From Dactylosporangium siamense (GTDB lineage: Bacteria; Actinomycetota; Actinomycetes; Mycobacteriales; Micromonosporaceae), in the NCBI RefSeq assembly GCF_016862795.1, contig NZ_BONQ01000033.1:93467-157466 (forward strand): DNA of 64,000 bases, in the 5' to 3' direction. Positions 15,265-24,530 of this stretch are shown here, piece by piece. The notes under the pieces are model-generated. The model was not told where the DNA came from, ran no database searches, and saw only the letters and a list, made by a program, of their open reading frames with translations. Position 1 is the stretch's first letter; every line of letters begins with the position of its first letter. The translations under genes were made by a program, and so were the position numbers.

Positions 15265-18180
15265 GGCGCGGACCGACTCGTGCGCGTCGGGGGTGGCCGG
15301 GTCGAGGGAGGTGTCGTCGACCAGCTGAGTGCCGGTGGTGCCGTAGGTGATCGTGATCCAGCGGCTGGTGATGCCGGTGATCTCGCCCCAGTGCTCGACC
15401 TTCTCCCAGGTGCCGCGGGTGTACTTGTACTGCACGAGGGTGCCCTCCATGACCGGGACGGTCACCTCCCAGATCCCCGGCTCGACCTGGACCATGGCGA
15501 CCTTGCCCGGGTCCCAGGGGCCGAGCTCGGGCAGCGAGCCCGGCATGAACACCGTGTCGCCGGTGGGGGTGCCGGACGGTACCCGGACCCGCCACGTCAC
15601 CTGTACCAGCTGCGCTGACGTCGTCTGGGTGACCTCGGCCGACGGGATGGACACCAGGCCGGCCACGACGGCGCGCACGACGTAGGAGTACGTGTTGCCG
15701 ATGGTGACGCCGCCGTCGACGTAGCCGGCGGACTGGACGGTGGCCACAGGGTCGCCGTAGACGCCGCCGGCCGGTTTGCGGAACACCTGGTAGGACGCGC
15801 CCGGCACCGGGTCCCAGGCGAGGGCGACCACCGAGCCGGCGAAGCGGGTCACGGCGAGGTTCGCCGGGGCCGGGACGGCGCCGGGGGTGTGGTCGAGCCG
15901 GATGGTGACCCGGCGGCCGCCGACCGTGACCACCACCGGGTGGTCGCCGGTGAGGCGGAGCTGGAAACGCACGGTGGCGGTGGAACGGGCGTCGGCGCGC
16001 ACGTAGCCGGTCTGCCGCACGCCGGCGGCCGTCATGACGACGTCGGTGCCGCCGGGGACGGAGCCACGGTTGGTCACCGTCGCGGTGATCGTGACGATGT
16101 CGCCGCTCTCCACCGCGGCGGGCGCGTCGAGGGCCGTGACGGTCAACGCCGGCCGGGTGTACCGCGGCAGCCGGTCGCCCCTGGTCGCGGGGCGGAACCG
16201 GACCGCCTGGCCGCCACTGCGCTCCAGGGCCGCGGTGAACGTGTCACGGGCGGTGACGATGGACCGGTCGACGGCCAGCGGGACGGGGTTGGTGGCGTAG
16301 TCGGTGGCGGCCGCGTCGGTCCAGGACTCGGCGACCCAGTCGCCGCGGCCGAGGAAGTCGAGCCGGAAGTCGAGGGTCTGCGCGCGGTCGCCGGTCATGG
16401 CGCCGACGTACCAGTCGCTGCCGGAGCGCCGGGCGGTGACCAGGTGGTCGCCGATCGCCGCGGACAGGACCCGGCTCTCGTCCCAGCGGGCCGGGACTTG
16501 CTCGATGAACCGCAGGCCGGGCGCGCCGGCGTAGTGCTCGGGCAGGTCGGCGGCCATCTGCACGCCCGAGGCGTAGTTGAGGTAGTACGACAGCTGCTTG
16601 GCGACCGTGGTGTGGACGCGGCGGTCGAGGCCCTGCGGGTCCCACTCGATGTCCATGATGCCGGGGGTGTAGTCCATCGGCCCGGACAGCATGCGGGTGA
16701 ACGGGATCGTCAGTGTGTGCTCCGGCGAGTTGCCGGCCGAGAAGGCGTCGTACTCCTGGCCGCGGACGGCCTCGCGGGCCAGGGCGTTCGGGAAGGTGCG
16801 CACCTCGCCGGTCGCGTGCACGCACTCGTGGCAGATGACGTTGATCTTGTGTGCGGCGGCCTTCTGGAGCACGAGCCGGAAGTGGTTCACGGACCGCTGC
16901 GAGTAGGTGTACTGCCCCGGGATCTGGCCCACGTAGCCGGTCTTCAGGTAGTGGATGCCGAGCCGTTCGTAGAGGGCGAACGCGGCGTCGATCTGCGCCT
17001 CGTAGTTGTCGAGGTTCGCGCCGGTCTCGTTGTGCGCGACGAATTCCACCCCACGCGACTTGCCGTAGGCGACGACCGCGGGCAGGTCGAAGTCGTCGGC
17101 GGGCGTGGTGAAGTCCTGGTCGGCCCACGAGCCGTCCCAGCCCTTGTTCCAGCCCTCGGCGAGCAGGCCGCCGATGTGGTGCGCGGCGGCGAAGTCGATG
17201 TACTGCTCGGCCCGGGCCGTGGTCGCGCCGTGCCGGGGACCTTCCTCCCAGGTGTACTGCTGGTGCTGCATCGCCCACCAGATGCCGACGTACTTCGTCG
17301 GCTTGATCCAGGAGGTGTCACCGGCGCAGACCGCGGTGCACGGCGGGTTGAGGTTCTCCAGCAGGTGCGAGTCGACCAGGCCGGCGGCGTCCCGGGTGAT
17401 CGTCAGCGCCCGCCACGGGGTGGCCCGGCCGGTGGTGGTCACGACCGCGGCCGCGCGGTCCGGGGTGGGCGTCAGCGCGGCGCGCAGCTTCCCGCCGTCG
17501 CGGACCAGCGTCATCGCCGCGTAGTCGACCAGGTCGGCCTCGTGGATCGACAGGTGCGTGCCGTCCGCCCAGCGGAACGTCGCCGGGGTCATGGTGTCGC
17601 CCATGGCGCTGTACGCCGTGGTCCTCCACAGCTGCTCGTCGCCGTCGTAGGCCAGGTTGCGCGGCGTCCACCAGGCGGCCGGGTCACCGGCGAGGGCGAA
17701 CTCGGTGGCCTCGTCGGCGATCTCCAGCCTGGCCAGGCCGTCCTGCTCCGGCACCGAATACCGGAACGCGACGCCGTCGTCATACGCGCGGACGATCAGG
17801 TCGAAGCGGCGCCCGTCGGCCTGGCGGAGCCCGACGGTCAGCTCGCGGTGGCGGTCGCGGACCGTGGCGTCGGAGCCCCAGACCGGCCGCCAGGTGCTGT
17901 CGCGGCTCGTGGTCGCGGTCCCGGTCACGCTGACGCCGGCGCCGAGGGTCGAGCCGTCGGTGAGTCGCAGGCCGAGCGCGGAGGGGAGCACGACGCTGCG
18001 GCCGTCGCGTTTCACCGTGTACGTAAGGAGCCCGTTCTCGGTGCTGACGGCCAGTGCGAGCCGCCCGTCGGGCGAGGTGACCCGCACCGTGTCGCGGTCC
18101 GGTGGATGTCCGGCGTTGGCGGCGCCGGTGGTGCTGAAGGTGATCAACAGGGCAAGGATGCCGGTGGCGGCGGCTCTCAT
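15241..18180 (-). CDS. Secreted GH97 glycoside hydrolase with CBM20 domain
   Basis: A 979-residue exported enzyme with signal peptide 1-23 (ending ANA). The GH97 N-terminal beta domain spans about 30-275 and the catalytic barrel about 285-560. Visible active-site segments are HNETG near 380, KTGYVG near 413, ICHECVHATGEVRTFPN near 450 and REAVRGQEY near 470; glutamates in these segments correspond to the acid/base residues of SusB-type enzymes. A glycine where retaining GH97 galactosidases have aspartate (KTGYVG) suggests an inverting alpha-glucosidase, by family knowledge. Then come a CARDB-like segment (about 660-740), an Fn3 domain (about 745-850) and a CBM20 starch-binding domain (about 857-960, LGPWDPGKVAM). 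GGGGAG precedes the ATG. A divergent LacI-type gene and two operators indicate sugar-responsive repression. Confidence 0.9.
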   Translation of the reverse strand: MRAAATGILALLITFSTTGAANAGHPPDRDTVRVTSPDGRLALAVSTENGLLTYTVKRDGRSVVLPSALGLRLTDGSTLGAGVSVTGTATTSRDSTWRPVWGSDATVRDRHRELTVGLRQADGRRFDLIVRAYDDGVAFRYSVPEQDGLARLEIADEATEFALAGDPAAWWTPRNLAYDGDEQLWRTTAYSAMGDTMTPATFRWADGTHLSIHEADLVDYAAMTLVRDGGKLRAALTPTPDRAAAVVTTTGRATPWRALTITRDAAGLVDSHLLENLNPPCTAVCAGDTSWIKPTKYVGIWWAMQHQQYTWEEGPRHGATTARAEQYIDFAAAHHIGGLLAEGWNKGWDGSWADQDFTTPADDFDLPAVVAYGKSRGVEFVAHNETGANLDNYEAQIDAAFALYERLGIHYLKTGYVGQIPGQYTYSQRSVNHFRLVLQKAAAHKINVICHECVHATGEVRTFPNALAREAVRGQEYDAFSAGNSPEHTLTIPFTRMLSGPMDYTPGIMDIEWDPQGLDRRVHTTVAKQLSYYLNYASGVQMAADLPEHYAGAPGLRFIEQVPARWDESRVLSAAIGDHLVTARRSGSDWYVGAMTGDRAQTLDFRLDFLGRGDWVAESWTDAAATDYATNPVPLAVDRSIVTARDTFTAALERSGGQAVRFRPATRGDRLPRYTRPALTVTALDAPAAVESGDIVTITATVTNRGSVPGGTDVVMTAAGVRQTGYVRADARSTATVRFQLRLTGDHPVVVTVGGRRVTIRLDHTPGAVPAPANLAVTRFAGSVVALAWDPVPGASYQVFRKPAGGVYGDPVATVQSAGYVDGGVTIGNTYSYVVRAVVAGLVSIPSAEVTQTTSAQLVQVTWRVRVPSGTPTGDTVFMPGSLPELGPWDPGKVAMVQVEPGIWEVTVPVMEGTLVQYKYTRGTWEKVEHWGEITGITSRWITITYGTTGTQLVDDTSLDPATPDAHESVRAWIDIPSS

Positions 18181-18198
18181 CGATGTCTCCCCGGAAGA

Positions 18199-18212
18199 TG
18201 TAACCGGTTGCG
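18199..18212. promoter_or_regulatory. LacI-type operator, GH97 side
   Basis: TGTAACCGGTTGCG contains the centre AACCGGTT and lies 19 bases upstream of the GH97 start codon. It is the inverted counterpart of the site at 18276 and fits LacI-family operators with a central CG. Confidence 0.75.
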
Positions 18213-18275
18213 TGCTGGGAAGTCTTCGCCTGTCGCAATATCAAGTCAAGTCGCGCTGCCATGATCGCTGTTTTA

Positions 18276-18289
18276 CGCAACCGGTTACG
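18276..18289. promoter_or_regulatory. LacI-type operator, regulator side
   Basis: CGCAACCGGTTACG shares the AACCGGTT core with the site at 18199, about 77 bases away, and lies 22 bases before the regulator start. The pair could allow looping and autoregulation. Confidence 0.75.
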
Positions 18290-18310
18290 CACTCCGATAG
18301 ACTGCGGCTC

Positions 18311-19336
18311 GTGAACGCGCCGAACACCCGGTTGAACATGGCCGACGTCGCGGCCCTGGCCGGCGTGTCGAAGGCGACCGTGTCACGGGTCCTCAGCGGC
18401 GCCCCGGGCGTCTCCGAGGAGACCCGCCGGCGGATCAAGGCCCTGGTCAAGGACCTGTCCTACGTCGTGTCGCCGGACGCCTCCCGGCTCAGCCGCGGCT
18501 CGACCGGCCGGATCGCGGTCGTCATGCCGCACACCACCAGCTGGTTCTACGGCGCGGTCCTCGCCGGCGTCCTGTCCGTGCTGCGGGCCGAGGGTCTCGA
18601 CGCCCTCGTGTACCAGGTCGCCGACGGCACCGAGAGCCGGACGTTCTTCGCGGACCTGCCGGTGCAGCGCCGGGTCGACGCCGTCATCGTGGTGGCGTTC
18701 CCCGTCACCGAGCACGAGCGGCGGCAGCTGGACCTGCTCGGGATGCCCGTCGTCGTCGCCGGCGGGGCGCTGGAGCACCACGCGCACGTGCGCATCGACG
18801 ACACCACGGCCGCCCGCCAGGCGGTGACCCACCTGATCCGGTCCGGCCACGAGCGCATCGCGATGATCAACGCGGCCGTGACCCGGGAGTGGCCCTACGC
18901 GCCGCCGGCGGACCGGCTGGACGGCTACCGCACCGCCCTGGAGGACGCCGGCCTCACCGTCGACCCACGGCTCGTCGTGGACCTGCCGTGGAGCGGCACC
19001 ATGGGCGCCGACGGCATGGACCGCCTGCTCAGCCTGGACCGGCCGCCGACCGCGGTGTTCGGCTTCTGCGACGAGGTCGCGCTGGGCGCGCTGCGCAGCC
19101 TGCGCCGGGCCGGCGTGTCCGTGCCCCGCACCGTGTCGGTCATCGGCATCGACGACCACCCCCTCGCCGAACTGTGCGACCTGACGACCGTGCGGCAGCC
19201 CGCGGAGCAGCAGGGCGCCCGCTCCGCGCACCTGGCCCTCGACCTGCTCGGTGGCGCCCCGACCGGCGAGCTGCACGTGACGCTCCCGACGCACCTGGTC
19301 ATCCGCGCCACGACCGGACCACCGGAAGATTCCTGA
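18311..19336 (+). CDS. LacI-family transcriptional repressor
   Basis: A 341-residue regulator. The N-terminal helix-turn-helix reads MADVAALAGVSKATVSRVLSG (about 10-30), followed by the hinge helix (PDASRLSRGSTGRIAVVMP, about 57-75) and the periplasmic-binding-like effector domain to the end. The effector domain contains DAVIVV, VVVAGGALEHH, DRLDGYRTALEDAG and SVIGIDDHPLAELCDLTTVRQP, all standard LacI/GalR signatures. The GTG at 18311 is preferred over the ATG at 18338 because the extra residues match the usual N-terminal extension; no clear ribosome site is present, so the mRNA may be nearly leaderless. It is divergent from GH97 and probably represses it until a glucan-derived sugar is bound. 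Confidence 0.9.
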   Translation: MNAPNTRLNMADVAALAGVSKATVSRVLSGAPGVSEETRRRIKALVKDLSYVVSPDASRLSRGSTGRIAVVMPHTTSWFYGAVLAGVLSVLRAEGLDALVYQVADGTESRTFFADLPVQRRVDAVIVVAFPVTEHERRQLDLLGMPVVVAGGALEHHAHVRIDDTTAARQAVTHLIRSGHERIAMINAAVTREWPYAPPADRLDGYRTALEDAGLTVDPRLVVDLPWSGTMGADGMDRLLSLDRPPTAVFGFCDEVALGALRSLRRAGVSVPRTVSVIGIDDHPLAELCDLTTVRQPAEQQGARSAHLALDLLGGAPTGELHVTLPTHLVIRATTGPPEDS

Positions 19337-19405
19337 CGCCGCCGTGTCCATCGGGGCCCACGCCGTTCGTGGTCATGCCAGGCAACCGAGCAGAAGGAGC
19401 CGACC

Positions 19406-19747
19406 ATGAAGTACATGCTGCTGATCAACAGCGCCGCGGACGACAGCGAGGAGTGCCAGGCCACGTTCGAGGACTGGCAGGTCTACGACAAGGAGGTCCG
19501 GGCGGCCGGGATCTTTGTCAGCGGCCAGTCCCTCGCGGACCTGGTGACCGCCACGACCGTGCGGGTCTCCCCCTCCGGCGAGCGGACCGTGACCGACGGC
19601 GCGTTCGCCGAGACCCGGGAGGTCCTCGGCGGCTTCCTCGTCATCGACGTGCCGGACCTCGACGTCGCCCTCGACTGGGCCGCCAGGTGCCCGGGCGCCC
19701 GCGGCGGCGGTTCGGTCGTGGTGCGCCCGATCGCCGACTTCGGCTGA
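19406..19747 (+). CDS. YCII/DGPF-domain protein
   Basis: A 113-residue YCII-family protein. It starts MKYMLLI, as most members do, and has the signature DGAFAETREVLGGFLVIDVPDLD (near 68-90), a variant of DGPFAETKE. AAGGAG lies nine bases before the ATG. Genes of this type sit next to ECF42 sigma factors, and here the sigma gene follows after 14 bases, so the two form an operon. The role of DGPF proteins is not settled; a small dimeric alpha-beta barrel with possible ligand or enzyme function is expected. Cytoplasmic. Confidence 0.88.
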   Translation: MKYMLLINSAADDSEECQATFEDWQVYDKEVRAAGIFVSGQSLADLVTATTVRVSPSGERTVTDGAFAETREVLGGFLVIDVPDLDVALDWAARCPGARGGGSVVVRPIADFG

Positions 19748-19761
19748 GGCCGGGGCTGATC

Positions 19762-20964
19762 ATGCAGGAGATCGAGGCCGTGTTCCGGGAGGAGCACGGC
19801 CGCCTCCTCGCCGCGCTCGCGCGCCGCTTCGGCGACCTCGACCTCGCCGAGGAGGTCGCGTCGGAGGCGATCGAGGCGGCACTGGTGCGCTGGCCCCTCG
19901 ACGGCGTGCCGCCCAACCCGGGCGGCTGGCTGATGACCACGGCCCGCCGCAAGGCGGTCGACCGGTTGCGCCGGGACCAGGCGTACGCGGCGAAGCTCGC
20001 CATCCTGCAGGTCGACGCCTTCCGCTCCCCGGACGCAGCCCAGGTCGAGGTGCCGGACGAGCGGCTCCAACTCTTCTTCACCTGCGCCCATCCGGCCCTG
20101 GCGGCCGAGGACCGGGGCGCCCTGACCCTGCGGTGCCTCGCCGGGCTCAGCACGCCCGAGGTCGCCCGCGCCTACCTGGTGCCGACGGCCACGATGGCCA
20201 AGCGCATCGTGCGGGCCAAGCAGAAGATCCGTGAGGCCCGGATCCCGTTCCGCGTCCCGGATCCGCAGGAGCTGCCGGCCCGCCTCCCCGGTGTGCTGCA
20301 GGTGCTCAACTCGATCTTCACGGAGGGGTACGCCGCGCAACGCGACGACCTCGCCGCCGAAGCCATCCGGCTGACCCGCATCCTGCGCCGGCTGCTGCCC
20401 ATCGAGCGTGAGGTCACCGGCCTGCTCGCCCTGATGCTGCTGACCCACGCCCGCCGCGACGCCCGCTGCCACGGCGGCGAGATCCGCCTGCTCGACGAGC
20501 AGGACCGGGCCCGATGGGACCGCCCGATGATCGAGGAGGGGCTCACGCTGGTCGTGGCCGCGCTGACCGGCGGCCAGCCCGGCCCGTTCGGCGTGCAGGC
20601 CGCGATCGCCGCCCTGCACGACGAGGCCGCGGACGTGGCGACGACCGACTGGCCGCAGGTGGTCGCCCTGTACGACGTCCTGCTCGCCCTGACCCGGTCC
20701 CCCGTCGTCGCCCTGAACCGCGCCGCCGCGGTCGCCATGCGCGACGGCCCGGCGGCGGGCCTGGCGCTGCTCGACGAGCTGACCGGGGAGCCGAGGCTGC
20801 GCGGGTACCACCCGCTGCCGGCCGCCCGCGCGGACCTCCTCGCCCGCCTGGGCCGCACGGCCGAGGCCGCGACCGCCTACCAGGAGGCGATCGCCCTGGC
20901 CGGCACCGACCCCGAGCGCTCCCTGCTCCGCCGACGCCTCCGAGACCTCCCCACCCCAAGCTGA
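19762..20964 (+). CDS. ECF sigma factor, ECF42-like with C-terminal extension
   Basis: A 400-residue protein. Region 2 of sigma-70 is at about 8-80 (FREEHGRLLAALARRFGDLDLAEE, then GWLMTTARRKAVDRLRR) and region 4 at about 110-160 (LTLRCLAGLSTPEVARAYLVP with a helix-turn-helix). It continues into a long C-terminal alpha-helical domain (about 180-400, with MLLTHARRDARC, ALNRAAAVAMRDGP and LARLGRTAEAATAYQEAI, TPR-like), which is typical of the ECF42 group. It has no anti-sigma gene beside it; in this group the C-terminal domain is thought to regulate the factor itself. Coupling to the YCII gene 14 bases upstream supports the assignment. Confidence 0.88.
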   Translation: MQEIEAVFREEHGRLLAALARRFGDLDLAEEVASEAIEAALVRWPLDGVPPNPGGWLMTTARRKAVDRLRRDQAYAAKLAILQVDAFRSPDAAQVEVPDERLQLFFTCAHPALAAEDRGALTLRCLAGLSTPEVARAYLVPTATMAKRIVRAKQKIREARIPFRVPDPQELPARLPGVLQVLNSIFTEGYAAQRDDLAAEAIRLTRILRRLLPIEREVTGLLALMLLTHARRDARCHGGEIRLLDEQDRARWDRPMIEEGLTLVVAALTGGQPGPFGVQAAIAALHDEAADVATTDWPQVVALYDVLLALTRSPVVALNRAAAVAMRDGPAAGLALLDELTGEPRLRGYHPLPAARADLLARLGRTAEAATAYQEAIALAGTDPERSLLRRRLRDLPTPS

Positions 20965-21148
20965 CCGGCACGAATGGAATGCGTACCGTCTAGGGGTGGG
21001 ATGCCTTGTCCGGTGACGGCCTGGGCGACGCTCGAGCCGAGTTTCCCGAATACAACACGTGACTGTCGCAGCGTTCAGGAAGCCGCGCCGTCCCGGACTG
21101 ACGAGTGAGACCTGGATCGGATAGCGCCGAGGTCGGGAAGCGGACGGG

Positions 21149-21178
21149 CGCCGGCCCGGCCGGTGTCGCGGGCCGGCG
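21149..21178 (+). terminator. GC-rich hairpin after the ECF gene
   Basis: Ten-base arms CGCCGGCCCG / CGGGCCGGCG with a ten-base loop lie in the 367-base gene-free stretch 20965-21331. Apart from this hairpin and a weak distant inverted repeat (ATCAAGCTG at 21214, CAGCTTGAT at 21305) I see nothing in that stretch. Confidence 0.5.
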
Positions 21179-21331
21179 TTGCGGCGGGGTCCGGAGACGG
21201 CGGCGGCACACCCATCAAGCTGCGGATACCCGGTGGGCGTCCGGTTTCGGGGCGGTGCCGGGGTGCGGGCAACCGTTCGGCGGCAGGTGCGGCGGACGGG
21301 TCTCCAGCTTGATCGGGAGCCATAGTCTGGT

Positions 21332-22945
21332 GTGATGTTCGAGCGCAGGGTGGTGGCGGCGTGGGCCGCGTTCGGGGGGATCGCCGCGGTGTCGGCGGCG
21401 CTGGTGTGGCGGCGGCCTGACCCGCAGCGGCTGTCGGACCTGCACATCTACTACGGGGCGGCGAAGTTCGACGGGCCGCTCTACGACTACGTCGCCGAGA
21501 ACGGCGGGCCGTTCACGTATCCGCCGTTCGCGATGGTGCTGTTCCGGCCGTTGAGCCTGCTGCCCGAGGCGACTCTCGGCCTGCTGTGGCTGGCGATGAC
21601 ATGCGTCGCGGTGATCGCGATCGCCCGCACCGTGACCCGCCGCACCGGCAACCCGCTGGACGAACAAACGGCGGCACAATCCGCGGCACAATCCGCGGAC
21701 GGCCCGACCCCGTGGTTCCGCACGCCCGTCGGGGCCAGGGTGCTGGTCGCCGTGGTCGCGTCGGCGCTGCTGGTGTCGGCGCCGGTGCAGAGCAACCTGC
21801 GGTTCGGGCAGGTGAGCATCTTCATCGTGCTGCTGGCGCTGGTCGACGCGGGGCAGGTGGTCCCGGCCCGGTTCCGCGGCATCCTCGTCGGGGTCGCCGC
21901 GGCCATCAAGCTCACCCCGTTGCTGTTCGTCGTGTACTTCCTGGTCGCGCGCCGGTACAAGGACGCCGCGCGGGCCGGGGCGGCGTTCGTCGCCTGCGCC
22001 GGGATCGCGGCGGCGCTCATGCCCGGCGCCAGCGTGCGGTACTGGGGCGGCACCATCTTCCAGACCTCCCGGATCGGCGATCTCGCCTCGCTGGGCAACC
22101 AGTCCGTGCACGGGATGCTGCTGCGGGTCGGGCTCGACCCCGCGACGCTGCCGGTCGTCTGGGCGGCGCTCATCGCCGCGATCTGCGGCGCCGCGCTGCT
22201 GCGGGCCCGGCAGCTGCACCTGCACGGCGAGCCGGTGCGGGCCGCGGTGCTCGTCGGCTGCGCCACGGTGGCGGCGTCGCCGGTGTCGTGGACGCACCAC
22301 CAGGTGTGGACGGTGCTCGCGGCGATGGTGCTGGTCGCGGCCGAGGGCGCGGGGCGGCGGGCGGCGGGCGTGGCGCTGCTGGTCGTGATGACGGTGTCGC
22401 TGGGTGTCGCGCTGCGCGGCGTGGCGGTGTACCCCGGGTGGCAGTTCACGCTGGAGAACGCCCGGACGCTGGGGCTCGTCGCGGTCTGCGTCGCCGGGTT
22501 CGGCGGGGTGGCCGCGGTGAAGCTCCGCACGGCCCGGTTCCGCGTCGCCCGGCGCGTCGCGGTCGGCTTCGCGGCCGGGCTCGCCGTCCTCGCGCTCACC
22601 CCGCTGCCGGCCGGCGCCGACCCGACGTTCAAGGCGTACTCCGCCGACGACCTCACCAACCCGCGCTACTTCTACTTCACCGGCACGCCGGTGGCGGGGC
22701 AGCCGGTCACGTTCGCGATCCGGCGGGAGAAGACGAAGGTCCGGGTCAACGGCGTCGTCGGGGCCGAGGTGGCGGGGCTGCGCTACACCTCGGCGCCCGG
22801 CGGCGCGGCGCGCGGCATCCCGCTGCTGGAGGCCGAGCCGGGGGTGCGCACGTTCTCGTTCCGCAGCGCCAGCCTGGCCCACGGCCGCCTCGAGGCGCTC
22901 GACGCGGCCGGCCAGGTCACCGCGACGTTCACGAACCTGGCGTGA
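21332..22945 (+). CDS. GT87 (DUF2029) polyprenyl-phosphate mannosyltransferase-like membrane protein
   Basis: A 537-residue GT-C-type membrane protein with about ten membrane helices between residues 7 and 430. The first outer loop carries DLHIYYGAA with the aspartate expected for metal-free GT-C catalysis, followed by PFTYPPFAMVLF; further signatures are GQVSIFIVLL, AAAIKLTPLLF and SPVSWTHHQVW. These match GT87/DUF2029 enzymes, which add mannose or related sugars from a lipid-linked donor to envelope glycans. Unusually, after the last helix a roughly 110-residue outside domain follows (about 428-537, beta-rich). GTG at 21332 or ATG at 21335 can start it. Its 3' end overlaps the convergent SRPBCC gene by 17 bases. 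Confidence 0.8.
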   Translation: MMFERRVVAAWAAFGGIAAVSAALVWRRPDPQRLSDLHIYYGAAKFDGPLYDYVAENGGPFTYPPFAMVLFRPLSLLPEATLGLLWLAMTCVAVIAIARTVTRRTGNPLDEQTAAQSAAQSADGPTPWFRTPVGARVLVAVVASALLVSAPVQSNLRFGQVSIFIVLLALVDAGQVVPARFRGILVGVAAAIKLTPLLFVVYFLVARRYKDAARAGAAFVACAGIAAALMPGASVRYWGGTIFQTSRIGDLASLGNQSVHGMLLRVGLDPATLPVVWAALIAAICGAALLRARQLHLHGEPVRAAVLVGCATVAASPVSWTHHQVWTVLAAMVLVAAEGAGRRAAGVALLVVMTVSLGVALRGVAVYPGWQFTLENARTLGLVAVCVAGFGGVAAVKLRTARFRVARRVAVGFAAGLAVLALTPLPAGADPTFKAYSADDLTNPRYFYFTGTPVAGQPVTFAIRREKTKVRVNGVVGAEVAGLRYTSAPGGAARGIPLLEAEPGVRTFSFRSASLAHGRLEALDAAGQVTATFTNLA

Positions 22946-23360
22946 ACCGGTCGGCCTCGAGCACCGACTTGAGGCCGCTCAGGACCCGCGACCACGCCTC
23001 GTCGCGCTCCTCGTCCGGGTCGCGCTCCACGTCGTCGCACGTGAGCGCGACCCGGCACACGCCCGGCTCGACGACCGTGATCAACCAGGTCAGCCAGCAG
23101 TGCACTTCTTGTTCGACGCCGATGCCGGTGTACAGGTTGTGCACGAGCAACCTCCCCTCCTCGACGTGCACGATGTCGCCGTGCAGGACGTCGGGGACGG
23201 GTCCGGCCTCGGCCCGGTAGACGATCGGTGCGCCCGGGATCCACTGCGACTCGACCGCGAGGCCGAGGTAGAAGCGCCGGGTGAAGCCGGGGTCGGTGAT
23301 CGCCCGCCACACGCGGGCCGGGTCGGCGGCGATGTACAGGCTGCACGTCGAAGTTCTCAT
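22929..23360 (-). CDS. SRPBCC/AHSA1-type protein
   Basis: A 143-residue START-like protein. It begins with the typical strand and helix of the fold (CSLYIAADPARVWRAITDPGFTRRFY, residues 6-31) and ends with a long C-terminal helix (DEERDEAWSRVLSGLKSVLEADR). The family binds hydrophobic ligands in a deep cavity; the AHSA1 branch is named for a chaperone activator, but many bacterial members act in resistance or metabolism with unknown ligands. No operon partner is visible. The stop region overlaps the GT87 gene on the other strand by 17 bases. Confidence 0.8.
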   Translation of the reverse strand: MRTSTCSLYIAADPARVWRAITDPGFTRRFYLGLAVESQWIPGAPIVYRAEAGPVPDVLHGDIVHVEEGRLLVHNLYTGIGVEQEVHCWLTWLITVVEPGVCRVALTCDDVERDPDEERDEAWSRVLSGLKSVLEADRFTPGS

Positions 23361-23457
23361 ACCCGGATCGTGCGGCGGGTGACTTGGGAGGCGCTTGCGC
23401 CCGGCTTGCGGCTCTGGTCGTACCCTGGCGAAAACGAAAAATCAAAGGAGTCCCCGC

Positions 23458-23925
23458 GTGGAAGAGCTCATCGCCGAGCTGGTGGAGCAGGAGGAGCGGC
23501 TGCGGTTCACGCGGTTCGACAACGACGACGCGTGGACGCTGGGGTCGCTGCTGGTGCGGCTGGGCAAGGAGCGTGGCCTGCCGATCACGATCGACATCCG
23601 GCGGCACGGCCATCAGCTGTTCCACGCCGCGCTGCCGGGCACCGCGCCCGACAACGACCGGTGGATCGAGCGCAAGATCCGGGTTGTGGAGCGGCTCAAC
23701 GCGTCGTCGTTCCTGGTCGGCCGGCGGATGGCGGCGAAGGGCCAGGCGATGGACGCGGCCTACGGGGTGGACCCGGCCGACTTCGCCACGCACGGCGGCG
23801 CGTTCCCGATCCGGGTCGTGGACGTCGGGGTCGTCGGGGTCGTCACCGTGTCCGGGCTGCCGCAGGCCGACGACCACGCGCTCGTCGTCGAGGCCATCGG
23901 GCTGTTCCTGGCCTCGAAGCCCTAG
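23458..23925 (+). CDS. UPF0303/HbpS-like heme-degrading-domain protein
   Basis: A 155-residue protein of the UPF0303 (GlcG/HbpS-like) family. Supporting features are the N-terminal helix EELIAELVEQEERLRFTRFDN, WTLGSLLVRLGKERGLPITIDIRRHG, LPGTAPDNDRWIERK (near 60-75) and the C-terminal strands VVGVVTVSGLPQADDHALVVE. The family often binds heme or small acids; exact activity is unknown here. The GTG at 23458 is chosen because AAAGGAG lies nine bases upstream; longer frames lack this. Its last codons are repeated downstream as a tandem repeat. Confidence 0.85.
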   Translation: MEELIAELVEQEERLRFTRFDNDDAWTLGSLLVRLGKERGLPITIDIRRHGHQLFHAALPGTAPDNDRWIERKIRVVERLNASSFLVGRRMAAKGQAMDAAYGVDPADFATHGGAFPIRVVDVGVVGVVTVSGLPQADDHALVVEAIGLFLASKP

Positions 23926-23988
23926 CGCTGGTCCCGTCTCGAAGCCCAACGGCTGGTCCTGTCTTCGAAGCCTAGGGCTGGTCCTGCG
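23914..23988. repeat. Three tandem copies of the UPF0303 gene end
   Basis: Units of 25-26 bases beginning TCGAAGCCCTAGCGCTGGTC, TCGAAGCCCAACGGCTGGTC and TCGAAGCCTAGGGCTGGTCC. The first spans the stop codon of the UPF0303 gene. Confidence 0.8.
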
Positions 23989-24038
23989 GAGATAGAGGGT
24001 TGTCTCAGGCCGGTCTGGGGCTGAGGATTCCGCGTGTG

Positions 24039-24479
24039 ATGAAGCGACTTCTCGTGTGCGTCGCCGCCACCGCGGCCCTCGCACTGACCGGCTGCTCGGA
24101 CGACGCGCCGAACAACGACGGCGCCGCCGCGGCACCCACCACGCAAGAGTCCCTGCCGCCGCAGACCGGCCCGGCGCCGACGAAGCCGGGCGCGAGCCCG
24201 CAGGCGGGGTGCCCGGTCGACGCGGCGACCCTGGAGAAGGCGTTCGTGGCGAACCTCGAGGTGTCCAACGCGGTCGACATCGGCAAGGGCCTCACCGACA
24301 TCAGCTGCGCCGACAACTGGGCGACGGCGATGACCCAGCCGGAGGCGGTGGACAAGGCGACCGTGCTGTTCCAGTACGACACCGCCAAGAAGCAGTGGCT
24401 GGCCCTCGCCGGCGGCACCGACGGCGTCTGCCGTTCGCAGGTCCCGGCCGACGTGGTCAAGAAGCTCAAGAACTGCTGA
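24039..24479 (+). CDS. Secreted lipoprotein of unknown function
   Basis: A 146-residue lipoprotein starting MKRLLVCVAATAALALTGC; the lipobox LTGC places the lipidated cysteine at residue 19. A Pro/Ala/Thr-rich spacer (about 25-55) leads to a compact domain of about 90 residues containing four cysteines (GCPVD, ISCADNW, GVCRSQ, LKNC) that could form two disulfides. The ATG at 24039 is chosen over an upstream ATG at 24000 because it gives a proper signal peptide. Similar small lipoproteins with the CADNWA pattern are widespread in actinobacteria and uncharacterised. Confidence 0.78.
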   Translation: MKRLLVCVAATAALALTGCSDDAPNNDGAAAAPTTQESLPPQTGPAPTKPGASPQAGCPVDAATLEKAFVANLEVSNAVDIGKGLTDISCADNWATAMTQPEAVDKATVLFQYDTAKKQWLALAGGTDGVCRSQVPADVVKKLKNC

Positions 24480-24530
24480 TCGTGCCGCACGGGGACTAAC
24501 CAAAAGTCCCGTTTTATGGTCACATAGGTC

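Noticed and set aside
17657..18310. N-terminal extension of the LacI regulator
   Set aside because: It lies antisense inside the GH97 gene and has no LacI-like features; the regulator starts near 18311.
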